This document shows positions 26,153 to 33,922 of a DNA stretch of 64,000 nucleotides, piece after piece. This stretch comes from Bizionia sp. M204 (GTDB taxonomy: Bacteria > Bacteroidota > Bacteroidia > Flavobacteriales > Flavobacteriaceae), in contig NZ_CP046242.1 in assembly GCF_023205095.1 (NCBI RefSeq), forward strand, positions 2,717,001 through 2,781,000, given 5' to 3'. The first letter of the stretch is position 1. Every line of letters starts with the position of its first letter. The position numbers and the translations under genes are program-made. The notes beneath the pieces are model-generated. The model searched no databases, had not been told where the DNA came from, and saw only the letters and a list, made by a program, of their open reading frames with translations.

Positions 26153-26218
26153 CAAACCTAAACTAAATATACCATTTATAAAATACGTAGTTCTACGTAA
26201 TTTTTGGTTTTTCGATGA
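26153..26218 (-). promoter_or_regulatory. Promoter and palindromic operator of toxin candidate A
   Basis: On the minus strand a perfect -7 box TAGGTTTG (26153-26160) lies 25 bases before the upstream ATG. No good -33 box is visible. Instead a perfect palindrome TACGTAG-AA-CTACGTA (26184-26199) is centred about 45 bp upstream of the predicted start site, the usual place for a class II activator. TCATCGAA (26211-26218) precedes it. The same set of elements, with the same spacing to the -7 box, is found at 28636-28700. Confidence 0.6.
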
Positions 26219-26300
26219 ACGGTAATATACGTTTTCAGAAAAATTATAACATACCGAGGCATTTAATTAAGTATAAACTATTATATTAATTAGATAGCAA

Positions 26301-26501
26301 GATCCAGCCGAAGAAGCCATTTACACCTTTGTAGCCGTTGATGAAACCGGACGACCAATTCAAGTTCCTGAAATTACACCAGAAACCGATTTAGAAAAAG
26401 AACGTTTTGATGCCGCTTTAAGACGCAAACAATTGCCTTTGGTTTTGGCTGGAAAAATGAAACCGAATGAAGCTACGGAATTAAGGGCTTTGTTTCAGTA
26501 G
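26301..26501 (+). pseudogene. 3' fragment of a second acyl-CoA thioesterase gene
   Basis: 67 in-frame codons including the stop, homologous to the end of the thioesterase gene at 22578-23087 (EAIYTFVAVDETGRPIQVPE to ALFQ). About 8 of 63 residues differ, far more divergence than between the two lipoprotein N-termini. There is no start codon or upstream hotdog core, so it is not functional. It is best read as the scar of a cassette acquired together with the thioesterase end of a related strain or species. Confidence 0.9.
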
Positions 26502-26533
26502 GATTTAATCTCTTATATATTATAAAATAAAAT

Positions 26534-26565
26534 AGCCTGAATTTTTAGTTCAGGCTGTTTTTTTT
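26534..26565. terminator. Terminator of cassette B
   Basis: AGCCTGAA / TTCAGGCT hairpin followed by G and eight T on the plus strand, and A/T-rich on the other side. It sits after the immunity-like gene of cassette B and after the thioesterase fragment. A near copy is at 28734-28770. Confidence 0.75.
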
Positions 26566-26591
26566 AAAACTTAAATTTACTTCTTTTAAGG

Positions 26592-27053
26592 TTAATTTTT
26601 AATTAATGTTTTTCTCTTTCTAATGGAATACAAAAGAAAATCATCGCCTTTAATTTTTCCTTGCCACTTGTATTGCTTATCTACCAAATGCCATTTACCA
26701 TTCTCTTTGTAAGCAAAAATTTTGAAAATCAAGTTAAAACTTCTTTGTATATATGTTACAGTTAAAAAATCAGATGAATAATTTATATCTTCAACTGTAT
26801 AATAATCCTCATATAATTCTTCAAACATTTTATTTTCAGACCACAACTTAACAGTTTCCTTTCTTAATCCTTTTTCAATACAGTTAGTTCTAAAATTATT
26901 TTTTAAAACAATGGAATCCCTATCGGCAAGTGCTGGTTTAAATATCAATTCAAGGATTTGCTTCAAGTCATCATTAGGTATTTCACAAAAGGTTTGCGAA
27001 AACCCATAAGATGTGAAAAAATAAAGTAATAATACGATCAATTTTGATTTCAT
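26592..27053 (-). CDS. Secreted protein, candidate immunity gene of cassette B
   Basis: A 153-residue protein with a signal peptide (KLIVLLLYFFTSYGFSQ) and a mature domain of about 133 residues, ending KRKTLIKN. No named family recognised. It begins 14 bases after the stop of toxin candidate B, the same spacing as in cassette A. The mature part contains two Cys (FCEIPND and TNCIEKG). The proposed role is to bind and block the metallopeptidase tip of candidate B in the periplasm; this is inferred from position, size and export signal. Confidence 0.65.
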   Translation of the reverse strand: MKSKLIVLLLYFFTSYGFSQTFCEIPNDDLKQILELIFKPALADRDSIVLKNNFRTNCIEKGLRKETVKLWSENKMFEELYEDYYTVEDINYSSDFLTVTYIQRSFNLIFKIFAYKENGKWHLVDKQYKWQGKIKGDDFLLYSIRKRKTLIKN

Positions 27054-27067
27054 TAATTACGTTTTTT

Positions 27068-28549
27068 TTATTTATATCCTTGGAAGTATTCACTTGAATT
27101 ATTTGGGTTGAGCATATAATCTCCTATTACATCTAATTCAAAATCATTACCTTCTTCGCCATCATACATATCTCCATTATACAAATAATCCCCCAAATGA
27201 GTTACTTCATGAAGGATAACAATCCCGATAAAAAAATTTAAGGCATCTTCACTTATAGTTGAATTACTCTCCAATTCAGCTGCTAATTCGGTACTCAATA
27301 GGATAGTGTTTTCATCATAGCCAAATTGAGGTCCATAGGCACCCCAACAACATGGCATATCGATTATCATAATTGTTACAGAAGAATCGTTTCCCCATTT
27401 TAGAGCATTTTTAATTTGTTCATTATTCAAACTACCATATTGATTCAAAGCATTAATAATTAAATTATCTTTAGATAATTTAGGAAATTCCATACTTAAA
27501 TAAGCTGTAAGTTTTGGATATTGTTGTTTGTATTGACTAGACAAATCATTGGGGTATTTTACAAATGGGAAAGTGGAAATTACTGAATTTTCCATTAAAG
27601 CTTCCAAAGCCGCAATCACAAAAGCCTGTGCTTCTTGGCAACCACTAGAATTAGTATCCGCTCCGCAATTAGCAAACAGATAATTATTAATAGCTCTAAC
27701 TTGGTTTTCGTTTTGGCTTTTATTTGCCCAAATTTCTTGCTGTGGATTTAAATCTAGATACGTGGCTAATAGTTCTGCTTGCGTTTGTGTAGGCGTTGGT
27801 GCGGCAAATATTTCTGTGGGTCCTGACCCATTATTGTTGGGGTTATTAGGGTCGCCATAGCCACCACCTGGCTCATTTCCCGTATTTGGAATCCAAGGAC
27901 TGTTGGTACTACCATCACCACTACCACTGCCATCATCATAATAACCACAGGTAACTTCAGTTACTACCCAAGTTGATTCTGAATCGCACGTGCAATTAGC
28001 TCCATGAAGTTCACCATTATGATCAGTATTATTTACCCAATGCCCATTAGATACACAACCCCATGTCATTTTACCAAGTTCAAGTGTAGATATATCATAA
28101 TCTATTGGAAAAATAATGGTGTTTGTGCTGTTTAAATAGGTTTCGTTTAAATCCTGTAATTCGTCATTGGTAAATGCGTATTGAACAATATAAGCATAAT
28201 AGTTGCCATCAGCGGGATTGTATTGTAATAGTAGGTTTTCCAGATTATTAGTAATTGTGCTGTCTCGTTGTATTGAAAAACTATAGGAATGATTTCCTGT
28301 CTCTAAATCCTCAACATATTTAACGAGATCTGTATTTACGGTAAAACCATAGCTGCCATTATATACTATTTTGTTTTGGCTATCATGACTTGCTGCGTTT
28401 TCTAAATTTAAATCCTCTAACTTTTCAGTAATGTGTTTTTTAGAACGTATTTGTTCTGTATTTAAGTCTTGAGTACTAAACCTGCTACTTTCTTTAGCTT
28501 TTATGTCGGTATTTATATCAGGCTCACAATTTGTAAACAAAAACGCCAT
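27068..28549 (-). CDS. Lipoprotein-anchored polymorphic toxin candidate B (metallopeptidase tip)
   Basis: 493 codons from the internal ATG at 28549. As in copy A the true signal peptide needs the ATG at 28610, which is out of frame because the tract at 28591-28600 has two units. Residues 1 to ~313 match copy A with only a handful of changes (e.g. ADGNYY for ADSDYY). The last ~180 residues are unrelated and contain ILHEVTHLGDYLY near residue 445, an HEXXH zinc motif, with acidic residues FELDVIGDY about 25 residues later that could provide the third ligand. A peptidase toxin acting outside or in the periplasm is the natural reading. No adhesin, Rhs or T6SS domain is visible. Confidence 0.8.
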   Translation of the reverse strand: MAFLFTNCEPDINTDIKAKESSRFSTQDLNTEQIRSKKHITEKLEDLNLENAASHDSQNKIVYNGSYGFTVNTDLVKYVEDLETGNHSYSFSIQRDSTITNNLENLLLQYNPADGNYYAYIVQYAFTNDELQDLNETYLNSTNTIIFPIDYDISTLELGKMTWGCVSNGHWVNNTDHNGELHGANCTCDSESTWVVTEVTCGYYDDGSGSGDGSTNSPWIPNTGNEPGGGYGDPNNPNNNGSGPTEIFAAPTPTQTQAELLATYLDLNPQQEIWANKSQNENQVRAINNYLFANCGADTNSSGCQEAQAFVIAALEALMENSVISTFPFVKYPNDLSSQYKQQYPKLTAYLSMEFPKLSKDNLIINALNQYGSLNNEQIKNALKWGNDSSVTIMIIDMPCCWGAYGPQFGYDENTILLSTELAAELESNSTISEDALNFFIGIVILHEVTHLGDYLYNGDMYDGEEGNDFELDVIGDYMLNPNNSSEYFQGYK

Positions 28550-28590
28550 ACCTATTAATAGAAATACAAGTTTTAATTTAGGTTTAACAA

Positions 28591-28600
28591 GTTTTGTTTT
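28591..28600 (-). repeat. Pentanucleotide tract (2 units) between ATG and signal sequence, gene B
   Basis: Same structure as at 26099-26118 but with two CAAAA units. From the ATG at 28610 the product is MFLQNKTC and a stop, so this copy is also OFF. One extra unit would restore the same lipoprotein signal as predicted for gene A. Confidence 0.8.
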
Positions 28601-28635
28601 GTAAAAACATGTTTTAATTTAAGTAGGTTAAGCCA

Positions 28636-28700
28636 CAAACCTAAAACTTATATTTTACTTTTATACTACGTAGTTCTACGTAATTTTTGGTTTTCGATGA
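28636..28700 (-). promoter_or_regulatory. Promoter and palindromic operator of toxin candidate B
   Basis: Minus-strand -7 box TAGGTTTG (28636-28643), palindrome TACGTAG-AA-CTACGTA (28667-28682) and TCATCGAA (28693-28700). Spacing between box and palindrome matches copy A even though the bases between them differ, which argues for selection on the elements. Confidence 0.6.
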
Positions 28701-28733
28701 CATGTAATGTGTAAAAGTGAAGTTTATGGCCAT

Positions 28734-28770
28734 AAAAAAAACAGCCTGAATTTTCGTTCAGGCTGTTTTT
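28734..28770. terminator. Bidirectional terminator before the orphan gene
   Basis: ACAGCCTGAA / TTCAGGCTGT, 10-bp arms with a 6-base loop, A-run on the left and T-run on the right. It closely resembles 26534-26565, so each cassette appears to end with its own copy. Confidence 0.85.
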
Positions 28771-28783
28771 ATTTGAAATTTTA

Positions 28784-29269
28784 TCAGTTTGATAAATCCG
28801 TTGGCACAACATTTTTCCTAGTACCTTCATAAATCATGGGTAACATATAATAAGTTATTTCATATTTACCTGTTGATGAATTAAACTTACCCTTCCGTTT
28901 TTCAATCAAAAAAATCTTTTTCTTCAAACTTAATTCGTTGTGAACTTGCCAAAATTTCTTGTCTTTAGTTAGATCTGAAATAGAAATATAATTGATGGAA
29001 TCAATAGATATTTCTTTACGAATATCTTTTAAAGAATAATATGCCACGTTTCCTAAAGAATCAATGCCTTTCAAATTAATTATATTGAAATTATAATAAT
29101 CTGTCAAGAAACGTTTGTCCTTACTTTGTATAGCGAAACCGACTCCTATATCACCACTATCATAACGATTACCATAAATAGGGTTTTCTAGTATTAAATT
29201 TAATGTATCATTTTGACTATAAAAACTTTGAAAATAGAGACCAAAAAGAACTAAAAAAACAAATTTCAT
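28784..29269 (-). CDS. Secreted protein, candidate orphan immunity gene
   Basis: A 161-residue protein with a signal peptide (MKFVFLVLFGLYFQSFYSQ) and no recognised family. It sits directly after the cassette-type terminator at 28734-28770 and has the size, export signal and orientation of the partner genes in cassettes A and B, but no lipoprotein gene precedes it; the next gene upstream is a conserved M23 protein 92 bp away. I read it as an immunity gene whose toxin was lost, which is common in polymorphic toxin arrays. The alternative is an unrelated periplasmic protein. Confidence 0.55.
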   Translation of the reverse strand: MKFVFLVLFGLYFQSFYSQNDTLNLILENPIYGNRYDSGDIGVGFAIQSKDKRFLTDYYNFNIINLKGIDSLGNVAYYSLKDIRKEISIDSINYISISDLTKDKKFWQVHNELSLKKKIFLIEKRKGKFNSSTGKYEITYYMLPMIYEGTRKNVVPTDLSN

Positions 29270-29361
29270 TTTAATGAGCTTTATGAGATTGTTATTACCT
29301 AGTATTAAAATAGGATTAGATTCGCTAAATCTGCGATTTCCTTTTTTTCAAAGGGATTATT

Positions 29362-30588
29362 TTACATCCTATAAATCCATTCCGCAGGATTGACCGTTTT
29401 TGTTTCTTTAAAAACACTAAAACTCAAAATGGTTTCGCCGTTGGCTGGATTAGTAAATACTTCGCCAACGGGTTGCTTGGTGCTTACCTTATCGCCCTTT
29501 TTTACATATATTTTGGCCATATTAGAATAGGCTGTAATATAATTACCATGCTGAATTAATAAGGTTGGGTTTCCGTTTTTGGAGGAAATAACACGCAATA
29601 CTTCGCCATTAAAAACAGCCCGTACTTGGGCATTTTTTTCGGTAGCAATACGGACGCCTGTACTTTGTATCATAACACTTGGCACCAATGGAGACGGTTG
29701 TTTTCCATAACGGACTTTAACAACCCCTTTTTCAACAGGCCATAATAATTTACCTTTATTAGAAACAAAATCTTTGGCTAAAGCTGCTGCTTCTGGTGTT
29801 AAGGCAAAACCACTAGATGCGGTTGTTTTTTTCCCCGCTTTTTTGTTGGATGCGGCAATAGCTTCGCGAATAATTTTTTCTATCTCACGATCAATCTGAT
29901 CAGCTTCACGTTGCTTTTTCTTTATTTGAGCGGTATAATTCGTTAAATTTTGAGTTATAGAAGCCATTAACTCCCTATGCTGAACAAGCTCCTTTTCTAG
30001 TTCACGCTGTGCAACGCGGTTTTCTTCAATCAGCTTTTGTTTGTCCGCTTTTTGCCTTAATAAATCGGTGTTGGTTTCTTGAAGTTCTGCGGTTTTGGCT
30101 TTTATAGATTCGCCTTGCTCCTTCTGGTAATTAGCATACTGATTTAAATATTGAACACGTTTATAGGCTTGCTTGAAATTAGTGGACGATAATAAAAACA
30201 TCACGCGACTTTGCTCACTTTTGCTTTTGTACGATGTTTCAATCATTTTGGCATAACTGGCTTTTAGTGTTTCCAATTCATCCCGTAATTCGGTAATTTT
30301 ATTTTGATTGTCGTTTATTTCTCGCGTTAATAAATTGGCTTGCTGATTGGTAACCTGAATGAGATTTTTACGCACATTTACGCGGTAATTCACATCTTCA
30401 ATCAACGATATTTGCGATTTCTGTTTGGTTTTATCCTTAAACAGTAACTCGTTAATTTGTTTAATTTCGGTACGTAAAGCTTGCCTACGCTCTTCTAATT
30501 CCTGTTGCTTTTTACTTTGCGAAAAGCCTAAAACAGACATCAAAAGAAATCCTAATACTAGAGAATATGTTTGCGTTGGTTTTATCAT
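29362..30588 (-). CDS. EnvC-like coiled-coil protein with degenerate M23 (LytM) domain
   Basis: A 408-residue protein. Signal peptide (SLVLGFLLMSVLGFSQ), then long coiled coil (about 25-240, Glu/Lys/Gln-rich), then a LytM fold from LLWPVEKGVVKVRYG. The zinc ligands are missing: the usual HxxxD position reads GVRIATEKN and the HxH position reads ILSFSVF. This matches EnvC/NlpD-type proteins that activate amidases instead of cutting peptidoglycan, so a role in septal splitting is likely. It is the last gene of the operon 33786-29362. A partner amidase is not in the window. Confidence 0.88.
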   Translation of the reverse strand: MIKPTQTYSLVLGFLLMSVLGFSQSKKQQELEERRQALRTEIKQINELLFKDKTKQKSQISLIEDVNYRVNVRKNLIQVTNQQANLLTREINDNQNKITELRDELETLKASYAKMIETSYKSKSEQSRVMFLLSSTNFKQAYKRVQYLNQYANYQKEQGESIKAKTAELQETNTDLLRQKADKQKLIEENRVAQRELEKELVQHRELMASITQNLTNYTAQIKKKQREADQIDREIEKIIREAIAASNKKAGKKTTASSGFALTPEAAALAKDFVSNKGKLLWPVEKGVVKVRYGKQPSPLVPSVMIQSTGVRIATEKNAQVRAVFNGEVLRVISSKNGNPTLLIQHGNYITAYSNMAKIYVKKGDKVSTKQPVGEVFTNPANGETILSFSVFKETKTVNPAEWIYRM

Positions 30589-30590
30589 GA

Positions 30591-31367
30591 TTACTTTAAG
30601 TCAATTTTATCAAATCCTGAAGGAATTTTAAACGGAAATCGTACTTCTTCATTCAAACTAACCGATTTTATTTCCAATTCAATAATGGTTTCATCGTCAC
30701 CTTCCAAAGCTATTATTTTTAATTGTTCTGGTAAACTTTGTTTATCAATAATTTGATAATTTAAATAATCGACTTGCAAAAATCGGGATTCTCTTGGTTG
30801 TTGCAACTGTTGGGAATTCATCTTAAAATGAGATGCATTAACAATATAAAACAACTCGAAAAGCGCTATTTGTTCTTTGGGTTGAAACAAATACGCGTCT
30901 TCATAAATAGACATGTTATAGTTGTTTTTATCTAAATTGAAAATGGCATTACCTAAGAGTAAATTCTGGACTTTATGGTAATCCAATTCCGTACCTAACA
31001 AATCACTTAAATAACTAAAATCGCCATCAAAATACGTATTATCCAGTTTGTTATAAAACTGCACTTTTTCTGGCGTTATCATCACTCGAATTAAGTTTAA
31101 AGCCGAATTTATCCAAATGGTTTTATCCGCTTCCATACGCAAATTTACCGTATGTGTTTGTGACTTGGTGCCTTCCGTATAAACCACACGAACTTTGGCT
31201 TGCATGGTTTTAAAATCAGGTGTACTTTTTTGATGTGCTTTTAAAACATCTTTTTTGGAAAGTGTTAAATTGGCTTCACCAGACGTTAGTGTGGCGGTTG
31301 ACTTACAACTCATAACCACCAAAAATAAGAGCGTTACGAGCCATGAAATATGACGTGTTTTATTCAT
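30591..31367 (-). CDS. DUF4292 family lipoprotein
   Basis: A 258-residue lipoprotein: signal WLVTLLFLVVM, lipobox SC, mature CKSTATLTSG. The remainder is beta-rich and fits DUF4292, an outer-membrane-associated family of Bacteroidota with similarity to LolA/LolB-type folds. Its start overlaps the stop of the TPR gene (31367), and the M23 gene follows after 2 bases, so the three are translated as a unit. Function unknown; a role in lipoprotein or envelope traffic is a guess based on fold class. Confidence 0.85.
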   Translation of the reverse strand: MNKTRHISWLVTLLFLVVMSCKSTATLTSGEANLTLSKKDVLKAHQKSTPDFKTMQAKVRVVYTEGTKSQTHTVNLRMEADKTIWINSALNLIRVMITPEKVQFYNKLDNTYFDGDFSYLSDLLGTELDYHKVQNLLLGNAIFNLDKNNYNMSIYEDAYLFQPKEQIALFELFYIVNASHFKMNSQQLQQPRESRFLQVDYLNYQIIDKQSLPEQLKIIALEGDDETIIELEIKSVSLNEEVRFPFKIPSGFDKIDLK

Positions 31368-32728
31368 TAATTGGAGGACTCTAGTTGTTGGGCTTTATCT
31401 ATAAACGTTTTTGCCTTGTTTGTATTGTTTAATTGGGTGTGTGCTATGCTTAATTGTTTGTAGAAATCGGCTTGCATTTTGTTGTCATCAATAATATAAT
31501 CTAGACCCATTTCTAACGTTTCTATGGCTTCTTTTGGTTTTTTAAGTTCGTTTAAGGCCACACCATTAACCAAATAGAAAATAGGTTGCGATGGATATTT
31601 ATTTAATGCCGAAGCACTCATGGTTTGCGCTTTTTCGTAGTCTTTTAAATCTATGTGAAGCAATAAAATATTTCTGGTAATCCCAAAGTTATCAGAATCT
31701 TTTTCCAATGCTTTTTGGTAATACGATAAGGCTTTGTCTTTATCCCCTTTTTTAAGATAATATTGCGCAACTTCCAATGAGGATGTTCCTTTTTTATCTT
31801 CGGTAACAAGAGCTGTAGCTTCAATTAAATCGGCTTCATATTCTGGATTTTCAGAAACAAAATTTACAAAATCTGATAACACCATCATTTTTGCTTCTGG
31901 TTTTATTTGTGGACTTTGAATAACTATTTTCATAGACGCAATTGCTTCTTCTGCATTATTTTCTTCGACATAAAACTTGTACAGTGCCAAATGTGCTAAT
32001 TGCGAATTGGGTTTAACTTCTAATAGTTTTTTAGCGGTTTCAAAGGCTTTATCTTTTTCGTTATTTTCACTATAGCGATAAATTAACGCTAGATAATTGG
32101 TTTCGTCATCTGGATTACCTTCCACACGATCTTCCAAATTCTCTATTTGTTCTTCTTTTTTACCGGTAATTTCATAAATCTGATTTCTTATGACATCTCG
32201 TGTCATGGAAATGCCAAGTTCGGCATCCATTTCATCCAAGACTTTTAACGCATTTTTATAGTTTTTGGTTTTAACGTATAGGGTTGCTAAATCTTCTTTA
32301 TAATCTGGATGATATTGCACCAGTTGCTTCACGACTTTTATGGCTTTGTCATAATCGTCTTGTTGGGCGTACACTTCATAAAGTTCATCCAAATACCACT
32401 CGTTATCGGGTTCCATTTTAACGGCATCTTTAAGCGCATCTTCTGCAGCGCCAAAATTTTTAAGCTTGTTATAATTTTTTCCTAACTCGTAATAGTAAAC
32501 GGATTTAGAATCGTCTAATTCAATACACTTAAGTAGCGCTTTTGCCGCCCGATCATAGTTCTCAATCCCTTTTTGTTTTAAGGCCTCAAAGAAATACTCT
32601 TGCTGTAAATCTTCTACATCACCTAAATCATCTTGATTGATTTTATTATAATCTATTTGTGCATAGTTTGTCTGCGGTATGCATAACATTCCGAAGAAAA
32701 AGAAAACTATTTTTAACTTTTGTTTCAT
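31367..32728 (-). CDS. Periplasmic tetratricopeptide repeat protein
   Basis: A 453-residue protein with a signal peptide (IVFFFFGMLCIPQTNYAQ) followed by about ten TPR units (e.g. YYYELGKNYNKLKNFGAAED, EVAQYYLKKGDKDKALSYYQ). It is likely a scaffold for envelope proteins. It is overlapped by the DUF4292 gene and lies 41 bp downstream of the nucleotidyltransferase gene. The set TPR-DUF4292-M23 is a recurrent flavobacterial block. Confidence 0.88.
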   Translation of the reverse strand: MKQKLKIVFFFFGMLCIPQTNYAQIDYNKINQDDLGDVEDLQQEYFFEALKQKGIENYDRAAKALLKCIELDDSKSVYYYELGKNYNKLKNFGAAEDALKDAVKMEPDNEWYLDELYEVYAQQDDYDKAIKVVKQLVQYHPDYKEDLATLYVKTKNYKNALKVLDEMDAELGISMTRDVIRNQIYEITGKKEEQIENLEDRVEGNPDDETNYLALIYRYSENNEKDKAFETAKKLLEVKPNSQLAHLALYKFYVEENNAEEAIASMKIVIQSPQIKPEAKMMVLSDFVNFVSENPEYEADLIEATALVTEDKKGTSSLEVAQYYLKKGDKDKALSYYQKALEKDSDNFGITRNILLLHIDLKDYEKAQTMSASALNKYPSQPIFYLVNGVALNELKKPKEAIETLEMGLDYIIDDNKMQADFYKQLSIAHTQLNNTNKAKTFIDKAQQLESSN

Positions 32729-32769
32729 TTGTGAGATTCTTCACGATGTTCAGAATGACAATTCAAAAT

Positions 32770-33786
32770 TTACTCCAAAACCGAATAATCACCGATACTT
32801 ATTTTGCTGAATTCGCCATTAAAAGTTACATGATTTCCAATCATAGCTTCGTCTAAATTAGCATTTTTTATAGAGGTATGATTCTGAATTAAGCTATTTT
32901 TAACGGTTGATGCTTCAATAGTACAATTATTTCCAATAGATACATTTGGGCCAATAGTAGAATCCTTAAGCACAACATTTTCACCAATAAAACAAGGTTG
33001 AATGATTTTAGAGTTTTGAATTTTTAAATCGGATGCTATTAATTCCTCGCCATCTTTTTCTAAAAATCCTAGCATGCGTGCGTTTGTTTCAACGGTAACA
33101 GCTTTATTTCCGCAGTCCATCCACTCCTCCACTTGACCTGTTTTAAAGACTTTTCCATCTGCCATCATACGTTTAATACCATCGTTAATTTGATATTCGC
33201 CACCATTAACAATATTATTATCTAATACGAATTGCAAGGCTTCTTTTAAAACGCTGACTTCTTTAAAGTAGTATATGCCAATAACGGCTAAATCGCTCAC
33301 AAAGAACTTTGGTTTTTCAACCAGCTCAACGATTTCTTTATTATCATTCAGTTTTACAACTCCAAAGGCTTCAGGTTTATCTACTTTTTTAACCCAAATA
33401 ACCGAATCTGCTTCTTGATCTAGTTTAAAATCGGCACGAATTAAGGTATCAGCATACGCAATAACGGTTGGTCCCGATAAGGAGTCTTTAGCACACATAA
33501 TGGCATGACCTGTCCCTAACGGTTCATCTTGACGGTAAATAGATGCTTTGGCGCCTAAAGAGGCTGCTAAAGCTTTTAAACTGCTAATAACATCATCACC
33601 AAACCATGCAGCATCGCCTAATACAAAGGCAATTTCTTCAACGGGTTGGTTTAAAACTTTTACAATATCTTTTACCAATCTGTGAACAATAGGTTCTCCA
33701 GCAACGGGTATTAATGGTTTTGGTACTGTTAAACTATGTGGCCGCAAACGAGAACCTCGTCCTGCCATGGGTACTATTATTTTCAT
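32770..33786 (-). CDS. Sugar-phosphate nucleotidyltransferase (RmlA-like) with beta-helix tail
   Basis: A 338-residue enzyme starting MKIIVPMAGRGSRLRPHSLT, the GxGxRLRP nucleotide-binding loop, followed by VPKPLIPVAGEP. Residues 1-240 are the GT-A type catalytic domain. The rest is a left-handed beta-helix (FIGENVVLKDSTIGPNVSIG). It activates a sugar-1-phosphate as an NDP-sugar; the exact sugar and nucleotide cannot be read from sequence. The family includes glucose-1-phosphate thymidylyl- and uridylyltransferases. Confidence 0.88.
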   Translation of the reverse strand: MKIIVPMAGRGSRLRPHSLTVPKPLIPVAGEPIVHRLVKDIVKVLNQPVEEIAFVLGDAAWFGDDVISSLKALAASLGAKASIYRQDEPLGTGHAIMCAKDSLSGPTVIAYADTLIRADFKLDQEADSVIWVKKVDKPEAFGVVKLNDNKEIVELVEKPKFFVSDLAVIGIYYFKEVSVLKEALQFVLDNNIVNGGEYQINDGIKRMMADGKVFKTGQVEEWMDCGNKAVTVETNARMLGFLEKDGEELIASDLKIQNSKIIQPCFIGENVVLKDSTIGPNVSIGNNCTIEASTVKNSLIQNHTSIKNANLDEAMIGNHVTFNGEFSKISIGDYSVLE

Positions 33787-33922
33787 AATTAAGCCTAAAC
33801 CACTCTAATGAAGTGGGGATTTTTATTAAAAATTTGTTATTATAACTGCCTTTCGCCCTAAAAGCGATAAGTTATTATGTCTTTCTGTTTTTTAACTCCC
33901 TCTAGGGAGCATTATGGTGGGC

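Noticed and set aside
26301..26501. Functional short gene
   Set aside because: It has no start codon and lacks the hotdog core; it is a 3' fragment.
28547..28549. The internal ATG as the natural start of the lipoproteins
   Set aside because: Only seven residues precede the lipobox Cys, whereas a complete basic-plus-hydrophobic signal is encoded just upstream in the same frame.
22108..29361. Insertion sequence or integrative element carrying the toxin cassettes
   Set aside because: No transposase, integrase, terminal inverted repeats or tRNA target seen; the thioesterase fragment points to homologous recombination instead.
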